Assembly (NCBI GenBank): GCA_041918675.1
Contig: JAYRVF010000014.1
Location: forward strand, 558,001 to 622,000
Reading direction: 5' to 3'
From: SCUB01 sp041918675
Lineage (GTDB): Bacteria > Pseudomonadota > Alphaproteobacteria > Rhizobiales > Xanthobacteraceae
Length of the DNA: 64,000 nt
The position numbers and the translations under genes were made by a program. Each line of letters starts with the position of its first letter. The stretch's first letter is position 1. The notes below the pieces were generated by a model. The model saw nothing but the letters and a program-made list of their open reading frames with translations, did no database searches and was not told where the DNA came from. Shown one piece after another: positions 1-8,454 of the stretch.

Positions 1-197
1 CAGCGCTCGATATGCTGGCCGCGCGCGGCGATGCGCAGATGCTCGCTGGCGTCGGGGATCATGCGCGCCAGCGCGCGCGTCATCCGCCGGCCGTAGGCGA
101 CGGCGGCCGGGATTTCGCGCCCCTCGTCGGTCGTCATTTCGGGATCGCGCGCGTTGGCCGCATCGATAGCCGCGATCACGCGGTCGAATTTATCCAT
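1..197 (-). CDS. DUF4202 family protein (partial, N-terminus only)
   Basis: The reverse strand reads MDKFDRVIAAIDAANARDPE and continues to the window edge with AAVAYGRRMTRALARMIPDA and IAARGQHIER. This matches the N-terminus of DUF4202 proteins, which carry conserved YGRRM and AARxQHI motifs. Only about 65 residues are present; the rest lies outside the window. The family's biochemical role is not established. The gene diverges from the SDR gene at 390. The ATG at 195-197 is the only sensible start. Family assignment is by recognition of motifs; function is unknown. Confidence 0.75.
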   Translation of the reverse strand, partial: MDKFDRVIAAIDAANARDPEMTTDEGREIPAAVAYGRRMTRALARMIPDASEHLRIAARGQHIER

Positions 198-389
198 TGT
201 GCCATTCTGGGTCGGCGCGCCAAGGCTCCGGCGGCCGTCCGTTGGAGCTGAAACAATACCGGTTGAGAACCTCATCCTAGAGTGAAATGATCCGCGCCAA
301 ATTGCAATGCGCGCGCGGCGCGAGGCGATCCGGCGCGGGGCCGCGTGAAGGTTCGGCGCCGCGCCGCCGCAATGACGGAAATTCCGCCG

Positions 390-1259
390 ATGTCCACCCT
401 TCTTGCCTTCGGCCTCGGATTTTCCGCGCGTTGCTATGTCGAAACCTTCGGCGCGCGCTGGGACCGCGTGATCGGAACGGTCCGCGAGACGGGCGAAAAC
501 GCGCGCCCGCCCATGCCAGGGCGCGTCGAAATCCTGCCGTTTGACGGCGCGCAACCGCGGGCGGAGCTGCGGGCCGCGCTCGGCGAAGCTGACGCCTTGC
601 TCATCTCGATACCGCCGGTCGGCGGCCTCGATCCAACGCTGCGCTGCCTTGGCGACGACATCGCGACATCACGCCGCATCCGTTCGATCGTCTATCTCTC
701 GACCGTCGGCGTCTATGGCGATCATGACGGCGCGGAGGTGGATGAAACGACGCCGCCGCGACCCGTCTCTGATCGCAGCCGCGCCCGGCTCGCGGCCGAA
801 CAGGCCTGGAGCGAAATCGGCGCCCAAAGCGCCATTCCGGTCGCGCTGCTGCGGCTCGCGGGAATATATGGGCCGGGCCGCAACACGCTCGTCGGCCTGC
901 GCGCGGGAACGGCGCGCCGCGTCGTCAAGCCGGGCCAGGTGTTCAACCGCGTCCATGTCGCCGACGTGGCGCGAGCGATCGACGCCGCCTTCGTCCGCCG
1001 CGCCAGCGGACCCTTCAACGTCTGCGACGACGAACCCTGCCCGCCGCAGGATGTCGTCGCCTTCGCGGCCGAGCTTCTCGGCCTGCCCGCGCCGCCCGAG
1101 CAATCCTTCGCGGCGATCCGCGCCTCGCTCTCGCCGATGGCGCGAAGCTTCTATGGCGAGAACAAGCGCGTGCGCAACGACCGGCTCAAGCGCGAACTCG
1201 GCGTTGAGTTGAAATACCCGACCTATCGGGATGGATTGCGGGCGCTCGCGGCCGGGTGA
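390..1259 (+). CDS. SDR family NAD(P)-dependent oxidoreductase/epimerase (atypical, YeeZ-like)
   Basis: A 289-residue protein with an N-terminal nucleotide-binding turn, FGLGFSAR at about residues 5-12, in the place of GxGxxG. It has the YLSTVGVYG segment typical of extended or atypical SDR proteins, a PVALLRLAGIYGPGRN segment and an FNRVHVADVARAI segment. These are seen in NAD-dependent epimerase/dehydratase relatives such as YeeZ. The substrate is unknown. Upstream in-frame starts exist at 345 and 372; I chose 390 because a GGAA-type ribosome site precedes it and the fold begins immediately. It converges on the methyltransferase-like gene and looks like ordinary chromosomal context. Confidence 0.8.
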   Translation: MSTLLAFGLGFSARCYVETFGARWDRVIGTVRETGENARPPMPGRVEILPFDGAQPRAELRAALGEADALLISIPPVGGLDPTLRCLGDDIATSRRIRSIVYLSTVGVYGDHDGAEVDETTPPRPVSDRSRARLAAEQAWSEIGAQSAIPVALLRLAGIYGPGRNTLVGLRAGTARRVVKPGQVFNRVHVADVARAIDAAFVRRASGPFNVCDDEPCPPQDVVAFAAELLGLPAPPEQSFAAIRASLSPMARSFYGENKRVRNDRLKRELGVELKYPTYRDGLRALAAG

Positions 1260-1292
1260 GCAAGGCGCGGGCCGGCGCGCGCGGAAACGGGG

Positions 1293-2693
1293 CTAATCCC
1301 GCCGCCGCGAGATGACGTAGGATTCGTCGTAGAACCACAGCCCGTTGTGGCTCTTGAGCACGTCCCTGGTGACGTCGAGATAGCGTGCGCTGCGCGCGAT
1401 TTCGGTCAATCGCTCTTCCTCGATCTGGGCGACATAGATCGCCGCGTTCCAGGCCGCGAAAATGGTCGAGGTGCCGATCGATCCGGTCACCTCGTTGGGC
1501 AGCGTTTCCATGTCGTAGCGAAAGATCGAGCGGTTGTCGGCATAGGCGTTGAAATTGAGATTGCGTCCGGCCGATCCGAGCTCGTGCTTGACCTCGCGCA
1601 GCAATTCATGGCGGCTGGTCACGAACGGGTTCTCGCCCGGCCACAATCCCTCGACGATTTCCATGCCCGGATCGCGTCCATAGGAGTGGATGCCGATGAG
1701 CCGGCCGCCGGGACGCAGCGCGCGGGCGAGCGGCGCGATCACGCGCGTGGCCTTGAACCGCGACGACGCCTTGGCGCGGTAGGGCTGCGAGGCGATGACG
1801 AGATCGAAATTGGCCTCGGCCCGTCCCGGCCTCGGAATGATCGGGTCGAGCAGGAAGCGATGGTCGTCGCGGAAAAGCACCAGCGCGATCGGGCGCTCAT
1901 AGACCGGGTTGCCGGATTTGGGGCTCACATTCGCGCGCCAGTTCTGCGCCAGAAACGGCTGCAGCTCGGTGATCTGCGCCTCGAACTCGGCCGAGGTCGA
2001 GCCGGTGAGCGCGACCTCGCGCCAGACCATGCTCGCCGCCGCCGCCGAGGAGGTCGCCGTCAACCACGGCGCCTCGGCGTAATACATGTTGGTCAGCACG
2101 ACGACGCTCGCGGGGTGCTCGAACAGCCGGTCGGGGACCTTGTCGAGCGTCAGGCGCACGTCCTCCAGGCTGATCTCCTTGCCCGCGATATAGAACGGCA
2201 TGTGCGGGAAGCGCCCATGCATGAACCGCATCACGCGCGACAGCACCGTGCCGTCGCCGACGCCGGCGTCGAACACGCGGATCGCGGGCGGGCGCGGGTG
2301 GATGGCGGCGAGTTCCAGCGCCACGCGCTGGGCGATGACGCGCTTCTCGCCGCAGGTGTTGACGAACAGCAGGTACTTCTGCCGGTTGTCGTAGAAGCGG
2401 AAATTGCCCTGCGGATCGACCGGCGTCCCGGTGGGCACCGGCGAGCCGGAGAAGGGCGAGCGGATCGCCGGCACGGCCGCGTGCGCGTCGGTGTCGATGA
2501 ATGTCAATCGGCCGGTTTCGTCGTCGAGATAGGCGCGGATCCGATCGAGCGTGTCGGTGGTGATCCGCCCACCCTCGCGCAGGCGCTGGACGAGCTTGCC
2601 GTCATTGACGGCGCGGCGACCGAAGGTCGATTCGGCGATGTCGGCCTTGCGGCAGAAATCGACGATCTGGTCGAGCAGTTGATCGTTTTTCAT
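1293..2693 (-). CDS. SAM-dependent methyltransferase-like protein with N-terminal helical domain
   Basis: A 466-residue protein. Residues about 12-55 form a small helical domain (ESTFGRRAVNDGKLVQRL) resembling short HTH-like segments at the start of several alphaproteobacterial proteins. Residues 142-148 give DAGVGDG, a class I SAM-binding loop, followed by a long Rossmann-like region. The methyl acceptor cannot be read from sequence. The frame is open to 2777, but the residues before MKNDQLLDQIVDF are low-complexity and overlap a repeat array, so the ATG at 2693 is preferred. Alternative: a catalytically degenerate methyltransferase fold. I do not recognise a named family. Confidence 0.6.
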   Translation of the reverse strand: MKNDQLLDQIVDFCRKADIAESTFGRRAVNDGKLVQRLREGGRITTDTLDRIRAYLDDETGRLTFIDTDAHAAVPAIRSPFSGSPVPTGTPVDPQGNFRFYDNRQKYLLFVNTCGEKRVIAQRVALELAAIHPRPPAIRVFDAGVGDGTVLSRVMRFMHGRFPHMPFYIAGKEISLEDVRLTLDKVPDRLFEHPASVVVLTNMYYAEAPWLTATSSAAAASMVWREVALTGSTSAEFEAQITELQPFLAQNWRANVSPKSGNPVYERPIALVLFRDDHRFLLDPIIPRPGRAEANFDLVIASQPYRAKASSRFKATRVIAPLARALRPGGRLIGIHSYGRDPGMEIVEGLWPGENPFVTSRHELLREVKHELGSAGRNLNFNAYADNRSIFRYDMETLPNEVTGSIGTSTIFAAWNAAIYVAQIEEERLTEIARSARYLDVTRDVLKSHNGLWFYDESYVISRRRD

Positions 2694-2741
2694 CCGGTCG
2701 GCGGCTCGCGTTCGAGGGGCGGCTGGTTCGCGGCGGCGGCT

Positions 2742-2830
2742 TTCCCAGTAGACGTTCCCGAGCAGGCGGCTTTCCAATCAGACCAATTTCAAAACGGTTG
2801 ATTTCCAAACAGGCTGAGTTCCGAACAGAC
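2742..2830. repeat. Degenerate short repeat array, about 16 bp period
   Basis: Five related units appear: TTCCCAGTAGAC at 2742, TTCCCGAGCAGGC at 2755, TTCCAATCAGAC at 2772, TTCCAAACAGGC at 2803 and TTCCGAACAGAC at 2819. A decayed unit (TTTCAAAACGG) at about 2787 fills the gap. Spacing is 13-17 bp. The array lies immediately upstream of the methyltransferase-like gene. It may be a decayed tandem duplication or multiple operator sites; nothing else is visible in the gap up to 3082. Confidence 0.55.
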
Positions 2831-3082
2831 AGACTGGATACAAAGGCTGAGCCGCGAGCGGTTTACGGGTCGAATTTTGAGGGGCGGCAAGCAGCCTGTC
2901 AACGTTCCGATTCCCATCCAAGAGATGGGAGGAATCGTTGGGACCTGGCCCCACGCCGGAATTGGCCGAAATGTGCGAAAAGCGCGACGCCAGGCGCGCT
3001 CGTTGGGCGGCGACCGCGTCGCCACCGGTCGCTCCCGCCGTGGGCGAGAGGTGCCGTTCCCGCTTGACCCGACCTTTGCCGC

Positions 3083-3104
3083 GCGCCGATCGCGCGATCG
3101 GCGC
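3083..3104 (-). terminator. Hairpin after the extradiol dioxygenase gene
   Basis: A perfect 22-bp palindrome with arms GCGCCGAT and ATCGGCGC around CGCGCG lies 28 bp beyond the stop codon of the minus-strand dioxygenase gene. There is no U-run, so this is a hairpin end rather than a textbook intrinsic terminator. Confidence 0.45.
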
Positions 3105-3131
3105 CCGTCGCGCGAGGCCGCCGCGCGTGAC

Positions 3132-4145
3132 TCAGTGCGTGTCGAAAATCGGAACCTTGGGCATGGCGCTCGCCTCAGGCGTCGCCTCGACATCGGGCGT
3201 CGCGTAATTGAGGAAGCTTTCCGGCAACGCGCCGCCCCAATAGACGCCCGTGCCGCGCTCCTCCTCGTTCCAGAGCACCGGCTCGAAGTCGGGCGCGAAC
3301 ACGAGGTAGCTGCCCGAATAGATCTCCATGCGGTTTCCGCCGGGCTCGTAGTGATAGAGATAGAAGCCCTGCGAATTGTTGTGCTTGGAGGGACCGGCCT
3401 CGATGAAGATGCCGGCCTCCATCAGGATCTCGGCGGCGCGCAGCACTTCCTGCTGCTCGTCGACCCACAGGCCGAAATGGTGCACCCGCCCCGTGCCGCC
3501 CTTGATGTCGGTGACATAGGCCATCTGGTGGTGAACCGGATTGGGCGAGAGCCACGAGCCGATCTCGGTCTTGCCCTCGTTGAAGCGCACCTGCTCGCGC
3601 AGCCGGAAGCCGAGCAGGTTCTGCGCGAATTCGCGGTTGCCCGCGACGTCCTTGGCCATCAGCGCGAGATGATCGATCCGCCGGACATTGACGCCGCGCC
3701 CGGTGTAGCGCTGCGGCAGGTTCTTGAGCCGCGACTTGAGATGCGGCGGCGCCTCGTAGCGCTTCTCCTCGAAATAGACCTCCATGAGGTGACCTTCCGG
3801 ATCGTTGAAGCGGAAGGCGGGGCCGCGGCAGAAATCGCCATTGGTCCAGGTGATGCCGAGGCCGGCGTCCTTGATCGCCTTGGCGCGGCGATCGAGCGCC
3901 TGCGGACTGGAGCAGCGCCACGAAATGCAGCCGACGCCCGGCGCCTTGGCCGCCGTGAGCTTGAGCGTCGAGGCGGCGTAGTCGCCATACCCCCGCAAAT
4001 AGACCGAATTGCCCTCCGCATGGACGACTTCCATGCCGAGAATGTCGCGGAAATATTCGAGGCTCTCGGCCGGCTTCGGCGTGAGGATCTCGATATTGCC
4101 GAGATGGGCGATATCGAGGATCGGTTCGGCGGACGGGTTGGTCAT
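3132..4145 (-). CDS. Class I extradiol (catechol 2,3-) dioxygenase, VOC superfamily
   Basis: A 337-residue two-domain VOC protein, the usual length for catechol 2,3-dioxygenases. Probable Fe(II) ligands are His159 (IDHLALM), His222 or His223 (RVHHFGLW) and Glu274 (NRMEIYSG), spaced as in XylE. The C-terminal domain keeps the GNRMEIYSGSY signature. It would cleave the ring of catechol or a substituted catechol next to the hydroxyls, in the cytoplasm. The start at 4145 is set by AAGGGAGG about 7 bp upstream; a longer frame to 4262 overlaps the divergent regulator. Context: a LysR gene is transcribed divergently 115 bp away, the usual arrangement for an inducible aromatic gene. No other ring-cleavage pathway genes lie nearby. 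Confidence 0.85.
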   Translation of the reverse strand: MTNPSAEPILDIAHLGNIEILTPKPAESLEYFRDILGMEVVHAEGNSVYLRGYGDYAASTLKLTAAKAPGVGCISWRCSSPQALDRRAKAIKDAGLGITWTNGDFCRGPAFRFNDPEGHLMEVYFEEKRYEAPPHLKSRLKNLPQRYTGRGVNVRRIDHLALMAKDVAGNREFAQNLLGFRLREQVRFNEGKTEIGSWLSPNPVHHQMAYVTDIKGGTGRVHHFGLWVDEQQEVLRAAEILMEAGIFIEAGPSKHNNSQGFYLYHYEPGGNRMEIYSGSYLVFAPDFEPVLWNEEERGTGVYWGGALPESFLNYATPDVEATPEASAMPKVPIFDTH

Positions 4146-4179
4146 CGGCTGGCCTCCCTTGGCGGGTGCATCGGTTGGA

Positions 4180-4206
4180 TCGACATTATCCTGGATTCTC
4201 GACATT
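4180..4206. promoter_or_regulatory. Direct repeat TCGACATT x2 in the dioxygenase/LysR divergent promoter
   Basis: TCGACATT occurs at 4180-4187 and 4199-4206, 19 bp apart (near two helical turns), inside the 115-bp divergent intergenic region. A LysR-type activator usually binds such regions. The assignment is inference from position and spacing. Confidence 0.35.
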
Positions 4207-4260
4207 GACTTTTTGGCAGAGCCCGACCAATCAATATATGGAGGGGCATTCATAATATCC

Positions 4261-5187
4261 ATGAAAGAAATTGATCATTTTGACCTCGACGGGCACTCCC
4301 TCGCCCTGTTCCTCGCGGTGATCGAGGAGCGATCGGTGACGGCGGCGGCCGCGCGCCTCGGCATCACCCAGTCCGCCGTCAGCCACGGGCTCGACCGGCT
4401 GCGCCGCATCGTCGGTGACCCGTTGTTCGTCCGTTCCGGGCGCGGCATCGTCGCGACCGCGCACGCCCAGGAACTCGCCGCCAAGGCGCGCGGCGTCCTC
4501 GACGGCATGCGCGACTTCGCCCGCGCCGCGGCCTTCGATCCCAAGAGCGCGACACTCTCGTTGACGGTCGCGGCCAACGATCTCCAGCGCGACCTGCTGC
4601 TGCCGCGCTTTCTCGAACGCGTCGGCGCGAAGGTCGCCCAGGTGTCGCTGCGGGTCATTCCCTCCGACCTGCCCCAGCCCGAGCTTCTGCGCGAGAACAG
4701 GTGCGATCTCCTGATCACGCCGCTGCCGCCGGCTGGCACCGACATCCTGCGCAAGCGCCTCGCGCGGGACCGCTATGTCTGCTTCCACGATCCGGCGCAA
4801 CGCCGCGCGCCGCGCTCGCTCGACGAATTTCTCGCCGCGCGTCACATCACCGTGGTCTATCCCGACAACGAGCGCCTCAACTTCGACAAGCAGCTCGAAG
4901 CCCATGGCGTCGCGCGCGACATCGCCGTGTCGGTGCCCAATTTCGCGGGCGCGGCCTCGTTCCTGCGCGGCAGCGCCATGCTCGCGACGCTGCCGAGCCT
5001 GCTGCGGCGGGGCATCATGGCCGGATTTGCCTGGTCCGAGGTCCCGATCAAACGCCAGCTCAGCGAGCTGCCGCTGTATCTGGCCTGGCACGCGCGCAAC
5101 CATAAGGATCCGACAAGCCTCTGGCTTCGGGCCATCCTAAGCGAGGTGGCCGCCGAAATCGCGCCCGAGGATAGCGGTTACGCTTGA
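4261..5187 (+). CDS. LysR-family transcriptional regulator
   Basis: A 308-residue LTTR. The N-terminal winged helix covers about residues 8-66 (FLAVIEERSVTAAAARLGIT, SAVSHGLDRLR), followed by a PBP2-type effector domain (SLTVAANDLQRDLLLPRFLE). It starts at the ATG at 4261, directly before DHFDLDGHSLALFLAV; the upstream open frame is not protein-like. Divergent orientation to the extradiol dioxygenase suggests it controls that gene with an aromatic inducer. The inducer is not identifiable. Confidence 0.88.
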   Translation: MKEIDHFDLDGHSLALFLAVIEERSVTAAAARLGITQSAVSHGLDRLRRIVGDPLFVRSGRGIVATAHAQELAAKARGVLDGMRDFARAAAFDPKSATLSLTVAANDLQRDLLLPRFLERVGAKVAQVSLRVIPSDLPQPELLRENRCDLLITPLPPAGTDILRKRLARDRYVCFHDPAQRRAPRSLDEFLAARHITVVYPDNERLNFDKQLEAHGVARDIAVSVPNFAGAASFLRGSAMLATLPSLLRRGIMAGFAWSEVPIKRQLSELPLYLAWHARNHKDPTSLWLRAILSEVAAEIAPEDSGYA

Positions 5188-5197
5188 GAAGGAATGA

Positions 5198-5219
5198 GCG
5201 CGGGATGCGGCACCCGCGC
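5198..5219. terminator. Bidirectional hairpin between lysR and cbbR
   Basis: Arms GCGCGGG and CCCGCGC flank an 8-nt loop in the 39-bp gap between the convergent lysR and cbbR genes. The position suits a shared bidirectional terminator, though no T-run is present. Confidence 0.5.
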
Positions 5220-5226
5220 GGCGCGA

Positions 5227-6168
5227 TCACTTTCGCGCCTTGCGCCGCTTTTTCGGCGTCGCGACCTTGGGGAGCGAGGCCTGGCCCTCCGAAACGAGGA
5301 AGTCCCGCAACGCGGCCGCGGCCGGCATCAGACGCTTGGCGGCCGGGCGCACCACGTACCATTTGCGCATCTCCGGCAGGCCGATGACGTCGAGCATCGC
5401 GAGCCGGCCATCCTCGATCTCGGCCGCGATGGTATGCGCGGAAATGAACGCGATGCCGAGGCCGGCGATCACCGCCTGCTTAATCGTTTCGTTCGAGCCG
5501 ATTTCCATGCCGATCTTGGGGGTGATCCCGGCGCGGGCAAGAAAGCGCTCCGTGAGCTGGCGCGTGCCCGAGCCCGGCTCGCGCATGAGAATGGTCCCGG
5601 TCGCGATCAATTTGGGATCGATCGCGCGCCGCCGCGCCAGGGGATGATCGACCGGCGCGATCAGCACGTGCGGATGATCCCCGATCGCCGCGCTCTCGAC
5701 CTCGACGCCGTCCGGCGGCCGGCCGGTGACGGCGACATCGAACCGGCCGGCGACGAAATCGGCCATCGTCTCCTCGCGGTTGCCGACCACGAGTTCGAGG
5801 TCGATGCCGGGATATTTGCGCCCGAACGCGGCGAGCATGCGCGGCGCGAAATATTTCGCGGTCGAGACGACGCCGACGGTGACGCGCCCGCCCTTGATCG
5901 CCTTGATTTTGGCGAGGCCCGCGGCGCAATCCTCGATCGCCGATTCGATGGCGTTGGCGCTATTGAGAATCTCCCGTCCCGCGTCGGTCAGGGTGAGCGC
6001 GCGGCCATTGCGCTCGAAGATCGCCAGGCCGATCTCGGCCTCCAGGAGCTGCATCTGCATCGTCACCGCCGGCGCGGTGACGTTGCAGGCCTGCGCCGCG
6101 GCCGCGAAGCTGCCCCCGCGAGCGGCGGCTGAAACGAGACGCAATTGCTTCAAGGTGACGTGGCGCAT
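5227..6168 (-). CDS. cbbR: CbbR, LysR-type regulator of the Calvin cycle operon
   Basis: A 313-residue LTTR with N-terminal HTH MRHVTLKQLRLVSAAARGGS and a basic C-terminus (KKRRKARK). It is divergent from cbbL with 129 bp between the start codons. CbbR proteins activate cbb transcription in response to metabolites such as RuBP or NADPH. The start at 6168 is well defined. Assignment rests on strong family likeness plus its place directly upstream of cbbLSXFPT. Confidence 0.93.
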   Translation of the reverse strand: MRHVTLKQLRLVSAAARGGSFAAAAQACNVTAPAVTMQMQLLEAEIGLAIFERNGRALTLTDAGREILNSANAIESAIEDCAAGLAKIKAIKGGRVTVGVVSTAKYFAPRMLAAFGRKYPGIDLELVVGNREETMADFVAGRFDVAVTGRPPDGVEVESAAIGDHPHVLIAPVDHPLARRRAIDPKLIATGTILMREPGSGTRQLTERFLARAGITPKIGMEIGSNETIKQAVIAGLGIAFISAHTIAAEIEDGRLAMLDVIGLPEMRKWYVVRPAAKRLMPAAAALRDFLVSEGQASLPKVATPKKRRKARK

Positions 6169-6182
6169 CGGCCGCCCTCAAC

Positions 6183-6199
6183 ATTCAGATATTCTGAAT
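6183..6199. promoter_or_regulatory. Probable CbbR operator in the cbbR-cbbL intergenic region
   Basis: ATTCAG-N5-CTGAAT is an inverted repeat with 6-bp arms. It lies 15 bp from the cbbR start and about 100 bp upstream of cbbL, where CbbR sites with T-N11-A symmetry are expected. The AT-rich tract 6200-6230 includes a second ACTGAAT half-site at about 6223-6229. This stretch is clearly more AT-rich than its surroundings. Confidence 0.6.
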
Positions 6200-6297
6200 A
6201 TGATCATTCTATTTTTAAAATTTACTGAATGCAACTCCCCGCTAGTCTCCGCGCCGACCGATTACGACCGATCACAAGGATCCAAGGGGGAAGAGCA

Positions 6298-7785
6298 ATG
6301 GCCAGTTCCAGCAAGACCGCCGAGCGCGACGCCAAGACCGAGATCAAGGACAAGTCCACGCGTTACAAGGCGGGCGTGCTCAAATACGCGCAGATGGGCT
6401 ATTGGGACGGCGACTACGTTCCGAAGGAAACCGACCTCATCGCGCTGTTCCGCATCACGCCGCAGGAAGGCGTCGACCCGGTCGAGGCCGCCGCCGCCGT
6501 CGCCGGCGAAAGCTCGACCGCGACCTGGACCGTGGTGTGGACCGACCGCCTGACCGACTGCGATTCCTATCGTGGCAAGGCCTACAAGGTCGAACCCGTG
6601 CCGAACACGCCCGGCCAATATTTCGTCTGGGTCGCCTACGACCTGATCCTGTTCGAGGAAGGCTCGATCGCGAACCTGACCGCCTCGATCATCGGCAACG
6701 TGTTCTCGTTCAAGCCGATCAAGGCCGCGCGCCTGGAGGATATGCGCTTCCCGCCCGCCTATGTGAAGACGTTCCGCGGGCCGCCGACCGGCATCGTCGT
6801 CGAGCGCGAGCGCCTGGAAAAATTCGGCCGTCCGCTGCTCGGCGCGACGGTCAAGCCGAAGCTCGGCCTGTCCGGCAAGAACTACGGCCGCGTGGTCTAT
6901 GAGGCGCTCACCGGCGGCCTCGACTTCACCAAGGACGACGAGAACATCAACTCGCAGCCCTTCATGCATTGGCGCGACCGCTTCCTCTACGGCATGGAGG
7001 CCGTCAACAAGGCGCAGGCCGACACCGGCGAGATCAAGGGCCACTATTTCAACATCACCGCCGGCACCATGGAGGAGATGTACAAGCGCGCCGAATTCGC
7101 CAAGGATCTCGGTTCGGTCATCATCATGGTCGACCTGATCATCGGCTGGACCGCGATCCAGTCGATCTCGAACTGGGCGCGCGACAACGACATGATCCTG
7201 CACATGCACCGCGCCGGCCACGGCACCTATACGCGCCAGAAGAACCACGGCATTTCGTTCCGCGTCATCGCCAAGTGGCTGCGGCTCGCCGGCGTCGATC
7301 ATCTTCACGCCGGCACCGCGGTCGGCAAGCTCGAAGGCGACCCGATGACGGTGCAGGGCTATTACAACGTCCTGCGCGAGCGCAAGAACGAGATCGACCT
7401 GCCGCGCGGCATCTTCTTCGAGCAGGACTGGTGCGACCTGCGCCGCGTCATGCCGGTGGCCTCCGGCGGCATTCACGCCGGCCAGATGCACCAGCTGCTC
7501 GACCTGTTCGGCGACGACGTCGTCCTGCAGTTCGGCGGCGGCACGATCGGCCATCCGCTCGGCATCCAGGCCGGCGCCACCGCCAACCGCGTCGCGCTCG
7601 AGGCCATGGTGCTCGCCCGCAACGAGGGCCGGGACATCCGCAACGAGGGGCCGGCCGTTCTGCGCGACGCCGCCAAGACGTGCCAGCCGCTGCGCGCCGC
7701 GCTCGATACCTGGGGCGAGATCACCTTCGACTACACCTCGACCGACACGTCGGACTTCGTGCCGACGCCCTCGGCCGCCGGTTGA
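6298..7785 (+). CDS. cbbL: RuBisCO large subunit, red-type form IC
   Basis: A 495-residue protein that fixes CO2 onto ribulose-1,5-bisphosphate in the Calvin cycle. KPKLGLSGKNYGR begins at Lys186. The carbamylated Lys is Lys212 in GGLDFTKDDEN, followed by HMHRAGHGTYTR, GIHAGQMHQL and FGGGTIGHPLG. The N-terminal extension (MASSSKTAERDAKTEIKDK) and overall sequence match red-type form IC enzymes of Alpha- and Betaproteobacteria rather than green-type IA. AAGGGGGAAGAG directly upstream fixes the start at 6298. It is the first gene of a cbbLSXFPT operon. Confidence 0.98.
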   Translation: MASSSKTAERDAKTEIKDKSTRYKAGVLKYAQMGYWDGDYVPKETDLIALFRITPQEGVDPVEAAAAVAGESSTATWTVVWTDRLTDCDSYRGKAYKVEPVPNTPGQYFVWVAYDLILFEEGSIANLTASIIGNVFSFKPIKAARLEDMRFPPAYVKTFRGPPTGIVVERERLEKFGRPLLGATVKPKLGLSGKNYGRVVYEALTGGLDFTKDDENINSQPFMHWRDRFLYGMEAVNKAQADTGEIKGHYFNITAGTMEEMYKRAEFAKDLGSVIIMVDLIIGWTAIQSISNWARDNDMILHMHRAGHGTYTRQKNHGISFRVIAKWLRLAGVDHLHAGTAVGKLEGDPMTVQGYYNVLRERKNEIDLPRGIFFEQDWCDLRRVMPVASGGIHAGQMHQLLDLFGDDVVLQFGGGTIGHPLGIQAGATANRVALEAMVLARNEGRDIRNEGPAVLRDAAKTCQPLRAALDTWGEITFDYTSTDTSDFVPTPSAAG

Positions 7786-7844
7786 GCCGAGCCCCATTCG
7801 CATACGCGGCGCCGGACGGCGGCCGCCATGAACAGGAGAATTCC

Positions 7845-8267
7845 ATGCACGTTACCCAAGGATGCTTTTCATTCCTGCCCGATCTGACCGACAAGCAGAT
7901 CTCGGCGCAGGTGCAGTATATGATCTCGCGCGGCTGGGCGGTGAGCGTCGAGTTCACCGACGACCCCCATCCTCGCAACACCTATTGGACGATGTGGGGC
8001 ATGCCGATGTTCGATCTCAAGGACTCGGCCGGCGTCATGATGGAGCTGAAGGCCTGCCGCGAGGCGAATCCGGATTGCTATGTCCGCCTCAACGGTTTTG
8101 ATTCGACGCGCGGCTGGGAAACCGTCCGCATGTCGTTCATCGCCCAGCGTCCGAAGAACGAGCCGGGCTATCACCTCGAACGCACCGAGGTGAACGGTCG
8201 CTCCATGCAATACCGGACGGTGCCCTATTCGACCGCCAAGCCGGCCGGGCGTCGCTACGGCGCCTGA
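7845..8267 (+). CDS. cbbS: RuBisCO small subunit, form IC
   Basis: A 140-residue protein beginning MHVTQGCFSFLPDLTDKQI, with the GWAVSVEFTDDPHPRN and YWTMWGMPMF motifs of small subunits. The C-terminal extension (ERTEVNGRSMQYRTVPYS) is typical of red-type small subunits and forms the beta-hairpin of the L8S8 central channel. ACAGGAGA precedes the ATG at 7845, 59 bp after cbbL, so the two are co-transcribed. Confidence 0.97.
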   Translation: MHVTQGCFSFLPDLTDKQISAQVQYMISRGWAVSVEFTDDPHPRNTYWTMWGMPMFDLKDSAGVMMELKACREANPDCYVRLNGFDSTRGWETVRMSFIAQRPKNEPGYHLERTEVNGRSMQYRTVPYSTAKPAGRRYGA

Positions 8268-8313
8268 GGCGGACCGACGACGCGAAGCACACGGAAGGCC
8301 GCGTGTACGTGCC

Positions 8314-8335
8314 GGCGAGGGATCACTCCCTCGCC
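8314..8335 (+). other. Stem-loop in the cbbS-cbbX spacer
   Basis: Arms GGCGAGGGA and TCCCTCGCC with loop TCAC form a perfect 9-bp stem 46 bp after cbbS. No T-run follows. It probably stabilises the cbbLS mRNA or attenuates read-through, lowering cbbXFPT relative to cbbLS. That role is inferred. Confidence 0.5.
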
Positions 8336-8372
8336 CGGATCGCGCGGCAATTCGTGGCGGGCGACGCGGCGA

Positions 8373-8408
8373 AAAGATAAAGAGCGACAAAGATAAAGAG
8401 CGACAAAG
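8373..8408. repeat. Tandem 16-bp repeat upstream of cbbX
   Basis: AAAGATAAAGAGCGAC occurs twice in direct succession (8373-8388, 8389-8404), followed by a third AAAG. It lies about 50 bp before the cbbX start codon in a purine-rich leader. A role in translation control is possible; slippage duplication is the simpler reading. Confidence 0.7.
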
Positions 8409-8454
8409 CCGGATATAGGGCGAACAGAGCGAGCGGAAAGAAGAGTTCGTTGCG

